Source: Bacteroidetes bacterium ADurb.Bin139
Lineage (GTDB): Bacteria; Bacteroidota; Bacteroidia; Bacteroidales; UBA932
Direction: 5' to 3'
Length of the DNA stretch: 32,950 bases
Assembly (NCBI GenBank): GCA_002070565.1
Contig: MWDM01000019.1
Coordinates: forward strand, 1-32,950
Shown here: positions 17,501 through 25,208 of the stretch, piece by piece
Layout: each line of letters opens with the position of its first letter
Numbering within the stretch: position 1 is the stretch's first letter
Translations under genes and position numbers: made by a program
The notes under the pieces: model-generated
Databases searched by the model: none
The model's input: only the letters and a program-made list of their open reading frames with translations
Told to the model about the DNA's origin: nothing

Positions 17501-17992
17501 TTAACCATGATAAACCATGTACTTCATGTAAGGATTGGGGAAGACCTGGTGCTTTCACAAGTGCATTCCCGGGAAAAAGCACAGGAAATGGCTTTCTTTT
17601 ATACACTGCAGGACAAAGGACTGATGATGGGATTCATGGATCTTTTTTTCTGTTATAACAACAAATTTTATATTTTGGACTGGAAATCCAACCACCTGGG
17701 GCACACCCCGGAAGATTATAATGCCGGGGCCATTGACAGAATGGTTAAAGAGAGCCGCTATGACCTGCAGTACAATATTTACACAACGGCCGCATTGCGC
17801 CATCTGAAGTGTAAAATCAGGGGATTTGATGCATCACGCGACTTTGGCGGAGTGGTGTACCTTTTTATACGTGGCATAAGGGCGGGTCTTTCCCATGGAG
17901 TATACCTTAGGACGGGAGCACAAGTGCTGGGACAGCCCTTTTTTTCAACTGCGGCTGATACCACAAGTACGGGAAGCTTTTTATTTATATAG
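14588..17992 (+). CDS. recB: Exodeoxyribonuclease V subunit beta (RecB helicase-nuclease)
   Basis: RecB has a 3'-5' UvrD-like helicase and a C-terminal nuclease. Near the N-terminus is Walker A ASAGTGKT (about residues 19-26); then VTFTNAAVAEL, FIDEFQDTD (motif II), GDPKQSIFGWRKAD, TTIHKAKGLSYGIVF (motif V) and YVTLTRA (motif VI). The nuclease has GFMDLFF, the catalytic LDWKSNHLG and QYNIYTTAA (QxxxY), so the catalytic Asp-Lys residues are kept and nuclease activity is predicted. About 1134 residues, close to E. coli (1180). I prefer the ATG at 14588 because it overlaps the recC stop as ATGA; an in-frame ATG at 14579 adds three residues. A low-complexity linker lies near 870-910. Confidence 0.93.
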   Translation: MKPFNVLRVPLNGSNLIEASAGTGKTYSIAVLVLRMIIEKSLTISQILIVTFTNAAVAELEVRIRFFVRQAYNYTRHRGDHIDQNIKTIVDRAMLSSGLDRETVPESLAKAVRDLDDTQIMTIHGFCQQTLQEFAFETEQAFDVEVLTDQTLLNKHICNRFWREEISVLDPELLELLFYKKVKFPFTKDTLTGFVNQVLSGRTLRTTPGQEAFEDTVLEKARQCLDKTKEAYRLFYQMVESQFPLIKREPPSGTYARDLVEQSSTVPDFIWKFEKKWGANYLVSSFPRIAQLYESFIEQQQGLISMRTCLVERLLLKLQEVALERMNQAKERKNVVGFDDLINSLWKAVKKENVCRLLREKYAAVFIDEFQDTDKAQYEIFHDIFSAPAVQQVHDHVVFYIGDPKQSIFGWRKADLSTYKRAREQVESVYTMNSNYRSTPRLIHALNRFFPLENAFLDPEIRYYPVDAGTDRPEMTAHGKRVAPLCIVQYENQETLMDMVCNKIVGLLSCKEHLIPCGAGNWRQIRPSDIGIIVRMNKQAKKIRNELARRNVPAVTLDDTRVLSSPQALQIYYVLLAIRQPGRVSLAKALLNPYFGFDTQGVIRMDEETELERFRELHQIWGEWGIYNALSSFLRIYRVRYHCTLEGNLQGQRAITNYLHIMELLHKTETRSSLSADELISWLSREITADNPVEDEYQQRIESDENAVQVTTIHKAKGLSYGIVFAPYLNMNWTEHEFLDFQLPPPQEAYVVAINKTEEFVEMAKNQAERENRRLIYVTLTRAVYKCFVYTRNKASSLKPFLDALPADITDLIESDGQTDDKAPKTWAGGQDYSAVKQLVSRNPRDVPPMKGAWGVHSFSSLVSETPYVPVQVTTSARGQQGAASGGQDIYDRQEKRTNLPAGSPPGSAEAQTAYDAFIFDRLPRGAKTGVFIHQLFQQLIFDDPGSWAEAVDRAVKAFPHCCQEQDKEHLLTMINHVLHVRIGEDLVLSQVHSREKAQEMAFFYTLQDKGLMMGFMDLFFCYNNKFYILDWKSNHLGHTPEDYNAGAIDRMVKESRYDLQYNIYTTAALRHLKCKIRGFDASRDFGGVVYLFIRGIRAGLSHGVYLRTGAQVLGQPFFSTAADTTSTGSFLFI

Positions 17993-18009
17993 TAATTTTA
18001 TGCAATAAG

Positions 18010-19023
18010 ATGTTTTACAAGGTAACCGCAAATCGTTGGACAACAGTTACAGGCACTACCGTTAAATGCCTCCTGTGTCCCCATCAATGCCAGATACGGG
18101 AAGGGGATACGGGTGTCTGCCGCACAAGAACCAACAGGGAAGGGGTCTTGTATTCTGTCGCCTATGGAAATCCCTGCTCGGTAGCAGTTGATCCTGTAGA
18201 AAAGAAACCGTTGTATCATTTTTTACCAGGCACCGGGATTCTTTCGCTTGCCACGGCCGGATGCAACTTCCACTGTCTGAACTGCCAGAATTCGTCTATT
18301 TCACAGGTTTCCCCCCTGTCCTTCGAAAGTTATGATATGCTGCCCCGGCAGGTGACAGACATGGCCATAAGCTGTCACGTCCCTTCCATAGCTTTTACGT
18401 ATACAGAACCCACCGTGTTTTACGAATACATGTTGGACATCGCTATGCTGGCAAGAGAAAAAGGACTGAAGACCGTTGCTGTTTCCAACGGATATATTAA
18501 TCCGGAACCGCTGGCTGGCCTGATCCCCTACCTGGATGCTGCCAATATTGACCTCAAGTGCTTTGATGACAAAACCTACCGGCACCTGACCGGCGGCAGA
18601 CTGCAGCCCGTGCTGGATACGTTGCTGGCATTATTGGGTGCAGGGGTTTGGATAGAGATCACCCACCTGGTCATTCCCGGAGTGACAGATGATCCGGTAC
18701 AGTTCAGGTTGATGTGCCGGTGGCTGGCAGGGAACGGCTTTGAAACGGTCCCGCTCCATATAAGCCGCTTCTTTCCCTCTTACAAGTTAAAGGACGTGGC
18801 TCATACCCCCATGGAATCGGTTATCCGTGCCAGGGAAACAGCCCTTGACAGCGGTTTGGAGTTCGTTTATTTGGGAAACGTTCCCGCAGATAATGACAGC
18901 AATACAAGGTGTCACGCCTGTGGCAGGGTGGTGGTGGAGCGGGATCATTACACCCCTGTAAGGCTTCATGTCACAAAAGGTGCCTGTAATTATTGCGGGA
19001 CCTTTGTGCCGGGTGTATGGTGA
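18010..19023 (+). CDS. amrS: AmmeMemoRadiSam system radical SAM enzyme
   Basis: A 337-residue radical S-adenosylmethionine protein of the AmmeMemoRadiSam type. The cluster-binding CxxxCxxC is Cys85, Cys89 and Cys92 (GCNFHCLNC). An N-terminal cysteine set (Cys20, Cys23, Cys27, Cys37) and a C-terminal CxxC pair of motifs (CHACG, CNYCG) match the auxiliary metal sites of the family. The reaction is unknown; the enzyme occurs with MEMO and AMMECR1 proteins, and here those partners are fused in the convergent neighbouring gene. It starts 17 bases after recB and is probably the last gene of the yjbQ-recDCB operon. Its last 34 bases overlap the 3' end of the partner gene on the other strand. Confidence 0.93.
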   Translation: MFYKVTANRWTTVTGTTVKCLLCPHQCQIREGDTGVCRTRTNREGVLYSVAYGNPCSVAVDPVEKKPLYHFLPGTGILSLATAGCNFHCLNCQNSSISQVSPLSFESYDMLPRQVTDMAISCHVPSIAFTYTEPTVFYEYMLDIAMLAREKGLKTVAVSNGYINPEPLAGLIPYLDAANIDLKCFDDKTYRHLTGGRLQPVLDTLLALLGAGVWIEITHLVIPGVTDDPVQFRLMCRWLAGNGFETVPLHISRFFPSYKLKDVAHTPMESVIRARETALDSGLEFVYLGNVPADNDSNTRCHACGRVVVERDHYTPVRLHVTKGACNYCGTFVPGVW

Positions 19024-20426
19024 GCTATGATTGTCCCCGTAAAAATGAAAATACGGGCCGTTTTCCAGCCGTCCCACCCAAGGCCGGCCTTGTCCCGCGA
19101 GCAATGTCCTAAAAACTCTTCCCGGCTCCACCCGGTCTCTGTCGCGACCTGGGGCAGGAACACCCCGGAGCGACCCCGGCCCTTTATCAGGATTCCATGC
19201 CTACCCGTTTCTATCCGGTTCACATCATGAATTTCTTCCAATGGTGACAATACGGTAATGTCGATCGTGATTTCTTCCAGGTTTTTTTTTGTCACAGGAG
19301 CAAAACGGTCATCATAAAGGGCTGCGGCAACGGCCATCTCGCTTACAAGCATATATAGGGGAACGTCTGATTGTATACGCCCTATGCATCCGCGCAGCTG
19401 ATTGTGCTGGCGGAGTGTTACAAAGGCACCGCAAGGCTGTTGCAGGGCACCGGGATACTCCGGGTGCGGGTTCAAAGGGGATTTCCCGCCTGTGATGACG
19501 GCCTGTTCCATTGATTGGCGGGCAATGTCCAGCAACATTTTTTCTTCTGCTGCAGAGAATTTCAATTTGCTGTCACAGACGGCAATGCCCCAATAACCCA
19601 CGACCTGGTCCCTTTCCCCGTTCACGGGAGCGTCTCCGGAGTTTTTATAGTCTATGGCAACGTATTGCAACTCTTTGTTTCCGGCAGTCATGTACAACAG
19701 GGTCAGAACAGACGTCCATCCGCACAGACAGGTGGCCAGATGGGGAATGCCACTGCTTTCGTTGTCCCGGATAACACTGAGCAGTTCATCGGGGTTGTTG
19801 GTCAGGATGGCATCTTTTGTACGGGCGTCTGTTTCAACCGCCTGGTTGTATGGCGGGTAATGAGAAAAATCGGTACTTATCACAAAAAGATTCTCTTCCC
19901 CCAAATACGGGGCAAGGATTTCTGCAATCCTTTTGCACACCGCTGGTCTTGAAGTCCCTATGATCACGGGAATAATTACAAAATCGTTTCCAAGAAGGTG
20001 TTGCAGAAAAGGCAATTGAACTTCAATGCTGTGTTCGGCCCTGTGAGCCTGGCTATCGGCCACGAAAATATCAGGATAATCTGCAGCCAGTTGCCCGCAG
20101 AACGCTGTGTCTACCGCTACAACACCCAGTGGCGTGAGAAAATCTCCGCTGGTATAAACCGCCGCACCCCGCAGGCTTACATGATGGGAAGAACCTATCA
20201 CAAAGATCCTTTTGTATTTTTTACGGGCATCTATCTGGTTAAAAGCCGAGGCTGCAACCCCTCCGGAAAAAACATATCCTGCATGGGGGCTGATGATTGC
20301 CCTGACGTTGTTACACTCCTTTTCTCTGGCCTGTGTGAACAACTGTTTCACCTCCTCCTTTAATTTTTCCGGAGTGGCAGCGTAAAACCTGCCTGCGACT
20401 GCCGGGGCCCGCGGTGTTGTTTTCAT
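18990..20426 (-). CDS. AmmeMemoRadiSam system MEMO-AMMECR1 fusion (proteins B and A)
   Basis: A 478-residue fusion. Residues 1 to about 270 are a MEMO-like domain, related to extradiol dioxygenases, with PHAGYVFSGGVA, GSSHHVSLRGAAV, AEHSIEVQLPFL and STDFSHYPPY carrying the family metal-site histidines. Residues from about 295 to 470 are an AMMECR1 domain with its hallmark LRGCIG (near 345). Together with the radical SAM gene they form the AmmeMemoRadiSam set, whose reaction is unknown. The two genes are convergent and overlap tail to tail by 34 bases, so the system's parts are expressed from opposite directions. The ATG at 20426 starts the MEMO fold (APAVAGRFY). Fusions of this order are known in the family. 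Confidence 0.93.
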   Translation of the reverse strand: MKTTPRAPAVAGRFYAATPEKLKEEVKQLFTQAREKECNNVRAIISPHAGYVFSGGVAASAFNQIDARKKYKRIFVIGSSHHVSLRGAAVYTSGDFLTPLGVVAVDTAFCGQLAADYPDIFVADSQAHRAEHSIEVQLPFLQHLLGNDFVIIPVIIGTSRPAVCKRIAEILAPYLGEENLFVISTDFSHYPPYNQAVETDARTKDAILTNNPDELLSVIRDNESSGIPHLATCLCGWTSVLTLLYMTAGNKELQYVAIDYKNSGDAPVNGERDQVVGYWGIAVCDSKLKFSAAEEKMLLDIARQSMEQAVITGGKSPLNPHPEYPGALQQPCGAFVTLRQHNQLRGCIGRIQSDVPLYMLVSEMAVAAALYDDRFAPVTKKNLEEITIDITVLSPLEEIHDVNRIETGRHGILIKGRGRSGVFLPQVATETGWSREEFLGHCSRDKAGLGWDGWKTARIFIFTGTIIAHHTPGTKVPQ

Positions 20427-20448
20427 GGATCAAAGTTATGAAAAAGCA

Positions 20449-21126
20449 TCAGGATAAAAAGAGTATCAGTACCAGCTGCACACTTAAAGGGATGAACAGG
20501 TTGTCCCAGCCTTTTTTGGCAAACATTTCTGTTCCGGTGGCAACAACACTTACAACAAGGGCAAGCCAGAATGTTTTCAAATTGAAAACACCCATATAAA
20601 GATACAGAGCGATGACAGATATCAGGAAGCTGCAGACCAGGAAAGATAAGGTCCCCAATACGGTTTTTTGCAGGGTATGCCCAAAAACGCGTATTTGCCT
20701 GTTTTTTCTTTTCAGGTTCATACCCAGTATGCTGGCCATGGGATCGCATATGCCAAGAATGAGAATGGGTAAAATATAAAAGAATTTTTCCCGCAGCAGG
20801 TATGAAATCAGAAATGTGATGTATAGGGCAGCGGGTAGTATGAAGCTGCCAACCGATTTTCGGTTAATTTTATGGATTGAATCCAGCCGGGTCCCGTGCC
20901 GGCTCAGAAACAAGAGCATGAAAAAGAAAAGTGCCAGCACCAGAACAGGCCAGTGGCTGGTAAAGATAAATGGAAAGAGAATGGTAGAGAGGGTAGAGGT
21001 AAAATGAGTGAACTTCCGGGTAATCTCGCTTGGTAAATCAAGGCGTCTGTAAGAAAGTTCGGTAAAAGCCAGGACCAGGACAATGGCGACAAGAATGATA
21101 GCTGTTAAAATTATCTGATTGATCAT
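20449..21126 (-). CDS. Polyprenol/phytol kinase-like membrane protein (CTP-dependent lipid kinase family)
   Basis: A 225-residue protein with about seven membrane helices. It fits the SEC59/DGK1/VTE5 family of CTP-using lipid kinases related to CdsA: RKFTHF near residue 37 (RKxxH), GICDPMASILGMN (DPxASxxG, about 123-135), and a later basic GHTLQKTVLGT segment where the family has GKxxEG. The lipid substrate may be a polyprenol, phytol-like alcohol or diacylglycerol; the sequence does not decide. It is the last gene of the lipid operon, its ATG overlapping the stop of the CdsA-type gene as ATGA (21123-21126). The modified GK-EG motif leaves some doubt about activity. Confidence 0.8.
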   Translation of the reverse strand: MINQIILTAIILVAIVLVLAFTELSYRRLDLPSEITRKFTHFTSTLSTILFPFIFTSHWPVLVLALFFFMLLFLSRHGTRLDSIHKINRKSVGSFILPAALYITFLISYLLREKFFYILPILILGICDPMASILGMNLKRKNRQIRVFGHTLQKTVLGTLSFLVCSFLISVIALYLYMGVFNLKTFWLALVVSVVATGTEMFAKKGWDNLFIPLSVQLVLILFLS

Positions 21127-21857
21127 GATGTAAAGGTTATTAAGCTTCCCATAAGGGCCATCCAGGCACCGGCACCGATCATGCTGTCAAAACGGTCCAG
21201 AACACCCCCGTGTCCCGGAATAAAACGGGAATAATCTTTAACGTTGTAATGGCGTTTGTAAAATGAAGCGGCCAGGTCCCCCAGGAACGCCCAGATGACC
21301 ACTTCGGCAGCCAGCAGGACGACTGTGATCAGACCAAATCCTATAAGGTCTCTGATTAAAACAGCCGTTAGCAGACACATGAGTGTACCTCCGGCCACTC
21401 CTTCCAATGTTTTGTTCGGACTCGTTTTGGTGGCAATTTTCCGTTTTCCCAGTAGCTGGCCTGCAATCTGGCTAAAGCTATCGAAGACAGACAGAATGAC
21501 AAATGTAAAAAGAATCCAGTCTTTTGCCATCTGGCTGAAAGCAATAAATCCATAAGACAGTATACCATATGAACATACTGATATCAGGAAAAATCCTTTC
21601 TTCTGAAAACCCGATTTTGAAAATAAATGGTATAGTTCATAGGCTCCCGCAGCGACTATGATTCCGGCAAGAATCCTGAAAAAGAGGGGATTGATGACAA
21701 TGCTCAGAAAAAGGCCGTTGATTATAATGAAATAGGTAATGTACTTGATACGGTTCTGCCGCGCTTCTTCTTTTGTTTTCTTTTTGCTGATCAAATAAAA
21801 GGCTATACCCCCGACCAGAAAGTAGGCAAGTATTATTATGTATATGGTACGGATCAT
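21123..21857 (-). CDS. cdsA: Phosphatidate cytidylyltransferase (CdsA type)
   Basis: A 244-residue membrane protein with about seven helices and the CdsA signature near the C-terminus: SRFIPGHGGVLDRFDSMIGA, with the conserved GHGGxxDRxDS and, earlier, KTSPNKTLEGVAGG and the GDLAASFYKR motif. It should make CDP-diacylglycerol from CTP and phosphatidate, the precursor used by CDP-alcohol phosphatidyltransferases such as the one encoded at the head of this operon. I chose the ATG at 21857, ten bases after the TSUP gene; a TTG at 21878 would overlap it. It is a little shorter than typical CdsA (about 270-285). It might be a second CdsA; the genome is needed to tell. Confidence 0.88.
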   Translation of the reverse strand: MIRTIYIIILAYFLVGGIAFYLISKKKTKEEARQNRIKYITYFIIINGLFLSIVINPLFFRILAGIIVAAGAYELYHLFSKSGFQKKGFFLISVCSYGILSYGFIAFSQMAKDWILFTFVILSVFDSFSQIAGQLLGKRKIATKTSPNKTLEGVAGGTLMCLLTAVLIRDLIGFGLITVVLLAAEVVIWAFLGDLAASFYKRHYNVKDYSRFIPGHGGVLDRFDSMIGAGAWMALMGSLITFTS

Positions 21858-21867
21858 GGCCAAATAA

Positions 21868-22665
21868 TTAAAGCACAATCATTAAAACACCAGAGACAAC
21901 CATGCCCAGGGCATACCACTGGCGGATCTGACCTTCTGCCTTGTCAATCTTAATATTGGCTAGCAGGCGCGGTCCCAGAAAAGCTCCGATAACAGAGCCC
22001 GGGACCAGGAAAGCCACGATGGTCAGATCAATTTCACCAACGAGGAAATGAGCGCCCAGCGCCGAGCAGGTATTGAAAAAGACAACCAATAGTGATGTTC
22101 CCAGCACAAGCTTCAGGGGCATGCGGATACCCATCAGTCCTGCCAGGATGGGGGCAGTTCCGCTGGTTCCGAAAGTAGCTGTAATCACACCGGAGAGAAA
22201 TCCAAACAGGGTGCTTCTTGAAAATTTTCCGGTTTTTGACAATATGTTGGGTTCTTCTCCATTGGCAAGGGCCTTCTTGTCCTTTCTCTGTCCCAGGTAC
22301 ATGACAATGGCAATCAGGATGGAGTAGATTCCAAACGAAATGCGCAGAAGACGGGCCGTCATGAAGCTGGTAACGCGCGCCCCCAGCAGGGCCCCGATGA
22401 TCCCGGCCCCGGCAAAAATTAAACCAATGCGCAGGTCCAGGTTCTTTTTTTTATAATGACCATAAGCTCCCACAACACAGATGGGCAAAGTGGCCGCCAG
22501 AGAGCTGGATATGGCAACCTGGGCCGGTAACCCAAACAGAATGGTGAGCAAGGGGATATAAATGAACCCGCCCCCTCCGCCGGTGAAAGAGCCCAGAAAA
22601 CCCACGATTAGCCCGATAATTGGGAACCACAGGTAAACATATTCAAACGCAGAATAAGAAATCAT
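21868..22665 (-). CDS. Sulfite exporter TauE/SafE (TSUP) family transporter
   Basis: A 265-residue membrane protein with the TSUP repeat pattern: GFLGSFTGGGGGFIYIPLL near residues 19-37 and the second-half counterpart GFLSGVITATFGTSGTAPIL around 150-170, with about eight helices. TSUP proteins export or import organosulfonates, sulfite or other small anions, and the substrate cannot be predicted. Its start overlaps the stop of the CDP-alcohol phosphatidyltransferase gene as ATGA (22662-22665), and the CdsA-type gene starts ten bases after its end. The placement inside a phospholipid operon is unusual. The frame stays open upstream to 23253, but that part overlaps the neighbouring gene and lacks family similarity. 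Confidence 0.92.
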   Translation of the reverse strand: MISYSAFEYVYLWFPIIGLIVGFLGSFTGGGGGFIYIPLLTILFGLPAQVAISSSLAATLPICVVGAYGHYKKKNLDLRIGLIFAGAGIIGALLGARVTSFMTARLLRISFGIYSILIAIVMYLGQRKDKKALANGEEPNILSKTGKFSRSTLFGFLSGVITATFGTSGTAPILAGLMGIRMPLKLVLGTSLLVVFFNTCSALGAHFLVGEIDLTIVAFLVPGSVIGAFLGPRLLANIKIDKAEGQIRQWYALGMVVSGVLMIVL

Positions 22666-23240
22666 GTTTTCCTTTTTTCTTTCAATATCCAGTACAAACC
22701 TTTCACATTGGAACGCATGCGGGGGATGATCAGCTGGATGATCATGTGCTCTGTGGCGGCCAAAATTGCCCAGCAAATCATGAAGTAATAAAAAGCCGGA
22801 GTGAATCCCACGGTAAAAAGGCAAATGAAAAAGGCTGCCTGGATGTAGCCGCTGATCTTGGTGGAATATAAATGGAAACTGGGCGTAGTCTTGAATTTTA
22901 CCAGGGACATGACTACCGATCCTACAAGAAAAGCCATAAATATCACAAAACTGGTCAGGTGAGGCTGAAAATTTTCCCACTTGAATACCAGAAGACCCGT
23001 AAAAGCCAGCACATAGGTCAGGTTGTCCCCAAAAGAATCGAGCCGGGCTCCCAGCTCTGTTTCCTGTTTGAATACCCGCGCGATTATACCATCCAGAAAA
23101 TCGGTCACCAGGTTTATTATTAAAAAAATGGCAAACAGCCGCTCCTTGCCTGCCACAACAAACCAGAGGATTATGGGAAAAGCCAGGATCCTGTAAAAGC
23201 TCAAAGCATTCGGAATCGTGAAGATTTGTTTCCTGTCCAT
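22662..23240 (-). CDS. CDP-alcohol phosphatidyltransferase
   Basis: A 192-residue membrane enzyme with about six helices. The catalytic CDP-alcohol phosphotransferase motif is complete at about residues 47-72: D-G-x2-A-R-x8-G-x3-D-x3-D, read from LDGIIAR onward to GARLDSFGD. It transfers a phosphatidyl group from CDP-diacylglycerol to an alcohol; the family includes phosphatidylglycerophosphate, phosphatidylserine and inositol-phosphate synthases, and the acceptor here is not identified. It is the first gene of the leftward lipid operon followed by TSUP, CdsA-type and polyprenol-kinase-like genes, which would supply or use the same lipid intermediates. A TACTTTTG -7 box lies ten bases before its ATG. 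Confidence 0.92.
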   Translation of the reverse strand: MDRKQIFTIPNALSFYRILAFPIILWFVVAGKERLFAIFLIINLVTDFLDGIIARVFKQETELGARLDSFGDNLTYVLAFTGLLVFKWENFQPHLTSFVIFMAFLVGSVVMSLVKFKTTPSFHLYSTKISGYIQAAFFICLFTVGFTPAFYYFMICWAILAATEHMIIQLIIPRMRSNVKGLYWILKEKRKT

Positions 23241-23250
23241 GTCTTGTACC

Positions 23251-23258
23251 CAAAAGTA
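23251..23258 (-). promoter_or_regulatory. -7 box of the lipid operon
   Basis: On the minus strand TACTTTTG matches TAnnTTTG, ten bases before the ATG at 23240. The left end of the insertion sequence begins within about ten bases upstream, so the -33 region now lies inside or at the edge of the IS and may be supplied by it. Confidence 0.5.
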
Positions 23259-23361
23259 AGAAAAATTATTAACTTTCGTGAGTTTTTCAATTAATTGTAC
23301 AACTAATTAGTCAAGCTTGCTTCAAGAGACAGATAATTAACAAAATAAATATATAAAAAGC

Positions 23362-23393
23362 TTTGTTTTCGTGGAATATTAGTTATACATTTG
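23362..23393 (+). promoter_or_regulatory. Transposase promoter, TTTG-N20-TACATTTG
   Basis: A full Bacteroidota promoter: -33 TTTG at 23362-23365, a 20-base spacer, and -7 TACATTTG at 23386-23393, 21 bases before the transposase ATG. The -7 box sits at the centre of a long palindrome (23377-23404). Confidence 0.7.
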
Positions 23394-23404
23394 TATAACT
23401 AATA
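23377..23404. promoter_or_regulatory. 13-bp-arm palindrome over the transposase -7 box
   Basis: A perfect inverted repeat: the arm TATTAGTTATACA at 23377-23389 is followed by two T and its exact complement at 23392-23404. It covers the -7 box and the predicted transcription start. It may be an operator for autoregulation, or fold in the mRNA or DNA near the start and limit transposase expression. Confidence 0.65.
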
Positions 23405-23414
23405 AGACAGCATC

Positions 23415-25208
23415 ATGGCAAGACCAACAAGAGAAGATAGCATCTACAGGATATCAATCCACATGAACGGGGGCTACATGTACGCATCCACGCATCCATA
23501 CACATTGACAGCCGATGGCAAGAGGAAGTATTCAATACTTCATTGGGGCACGGTTGACAAGAACCTGAAGTTCCTTCCAGGTCCGCGTTACATCTATGCA
23601 TGCCTTGAGGAACGTTCAAAACTGATATTTCCTGAAGACTGGGATATGAGCCTGGCCGACAAGTTGTCCGGTAAGCGCAGCCAGGGTCGACCCTCGTATG
23701 ATGGAGATGATCTCAATCGCTTTTACGGCGATGTGTGGCTTTTGGAGCAGGTAGCCCATAAGACGGGCATCCGCCAGGATCTGTTGAGCGTTTTCGAGGG
23801 TAACACCGAGATGGTGAACGACATCCTGACACTGGCTTTCTTCCCCTACCTGACCGGTTATACCTACAACCGGCTTGCACGTTGGCAACGGATAGCCAGG
23901 ACCCCTTCCCGGGAGGAACTGACCCCAACCATGATCACCCGTCTGACTCAATCCATCACTGAATCAGAGCGACTGGAGTTGTTCCGCTTGAGGGCTGGCA
24001 GGCTGGAAAAGGGCGAGCTTTGTGCCGTGGACTCCACGAGCCGCTCGGCCTATGGAGATACACTGGCTGATATCAAGTGGGGCAGGAACAAGGATGGGCT
24101 GCCGCTGGAACAGACCCTCGAGGTGGTCGTCTACTCCCTGGACAGCCACATGCCAATCTATTACAGGACATTCCCCGGTAACATCCCCGACTCCAGGAGC
24201 GTGGAGACGATACTCACCGATCTGAACCACGCGGGGTTCCCGAAAGTGATCCTGGTCACGGACAGGGGATACGAGTCGCTCGCCAACCTGGAGCGGTACA
24301 TCCTGCGCAAGCAGCCGATGATCATGTGCGTCAAGGTACGCCAGAGCCTGGTCATGGAAAAGATCCTTGAACTGGGTGCCTTCGCTGGCAGGCCTGAAGG
24401 GATGAGGATCGACGCTGAAACCAGGATCTACCACAAGCAATATGACATGGCGTATGAGGTAACCGGCAAAGGTGGTGCCACCATCAAGGCAGACCGCCTC
24501 AAGCTCAACCTTTACTTCGATGCGGTGCGTCGAGGGGAGGAACTAACAACCCTCGACATAGCGATAGCATCGCAGCGGGCGGCCCTTCAGGCCATCAAGG
24601 ATGCAGGGGAGCCTCTGGATGATGATGTGACAATCAAGAAAAACTACAACTGGTTCAACATCGAGTACAAGGCCTCTGACAGAACGCTTATCGCTTTCAC
24701 GATCAACGAGAAAAAGGTAGACACCGCCAAGCGTGCCTCGGGATTCTTCGCCAACATGACCCTCGGGATTGACATGGGCTCGATGGAAGCCCTTGAGGCG
24801 TACGGACTGCGTGACGAGCAGGAGAAGTACTTCCAGCAGATGAAAGGACAGATGGGTTTTGACAAGCCGCGTTGTTGGTCGGAAGAAGGCAAGACCGGTC
24901 GGCTCTTGGTGCTCTTCACGGCTTTGATCATCAGCTCTTACGTCAGGCACATCTGGAAGACCACCAACCTGAAAGACAAGTTCAGTTCCACCCATGAGAT
25001 GCTGGACGAGATGCGCTCGATCCGCTGCATCGAACACAAGGGCAAGGCCAGGTTCATCACCCCTTTCGTGGGCTCCCAGTTGGAAATCTGCAAGGCTTTT
25101 GGCTTCGATGTGCCACAGGGTTGTGCCCCGGTATACCACTCAAAGAAGAAGGTAGAAAAGAAACGTGGAAGACCTAAAAAACAGCATCCGATTAAACTGG
25201 AGAGTTAA
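23415..25208 (+). CDS. IS1634-like transposase (IS4 superfamily, DDE)
   Basis: A 597-residue DDE transposase. The first catalytic Asp is in AVDSTSRSAYGD (about residue 205), the second in ILVTDRGYES (about 282), and the Glu in the Y-x-x-Q-M-K-type block EQEKYFQQMKGQMGFDKPR (about residue 470), which fits the IS4-superfamily C1 region with its YREK-like spacing. The N-terminus (MARPTREDSIYRISIHMNG) and the basic C-terminal tail (KKKVEKKRGRPKKQ) are typical of the IS1634 group. The frame is intact, so the IS may be active. Its base composition is somewhat unlike the flanks in codon choice (more AAG and ATC), consistent with recent arrival. Confidence 0.92.
   Translation: MARPTREDSIYRISIHMNGGYMYASTHPYTLTADGKRKYSILHWGTVDKNLKFLPGPRYIYACLEERSKLIFPEDWDMSLADKLSGKRSQGRPSYDGDDLNRFYGDVWLLEQVAHKTGIRQDLLSVFEGNTEMVNDILTLAFFPYLTGYTYNRLARWQRIARTPSREELTPTMITRLTQSITESERLELFRLRAGRLEKGELCAVDSTSRSAYGDTLADIKWGRNKDGLPLEQTLEVVVYSLDSHMPIYYRTFPGNIPDSRSVETILTDLNHAGFPKVILVTDRGYESLANLERYILRKQPMIMCVKVRQSLVMEKILELGAFAGRPEGMRIDAETRIYHKQYDMAYEVTGKGGATIKADRLKLNLYFDAVRRGEELTTLDIAIASQRAALQAIKDAGEPLDDDVTIKKNYNWFNIEYKASDRTLIAFTINEKKVDTAKRASGFFANMTLGIDMGSMEALEAYGLRDEQEKYFQQMKGQMGFDKPRCWSEEGKTGRLLVLFTALIISSYVRHIWKTTNLKDKFSSTHEMLDEMRSIRCIEHKGKARFITPFVGSQLEICKAFGFDVPQGCAPVYHSKKKVEKKRGRPKKQHPIKLES

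Noticed and set aside
9361..19023. Anti-phage defence island around recBCD
   Set aside because: The genes match housekeeping RecBCD, YjbQ and AmmeMemoRadiSam proteins; no restriction, toxin-antitoxin or other defence family is present.
22666..23253. N-terminal extension of the TSUP gene to 23253
   Set aside because: The extra 196 residues have no TSUP similarity and overlap the CDP-alcohol phosphatidyltransferase gene; the ATG at 22665 gives a normal protein.
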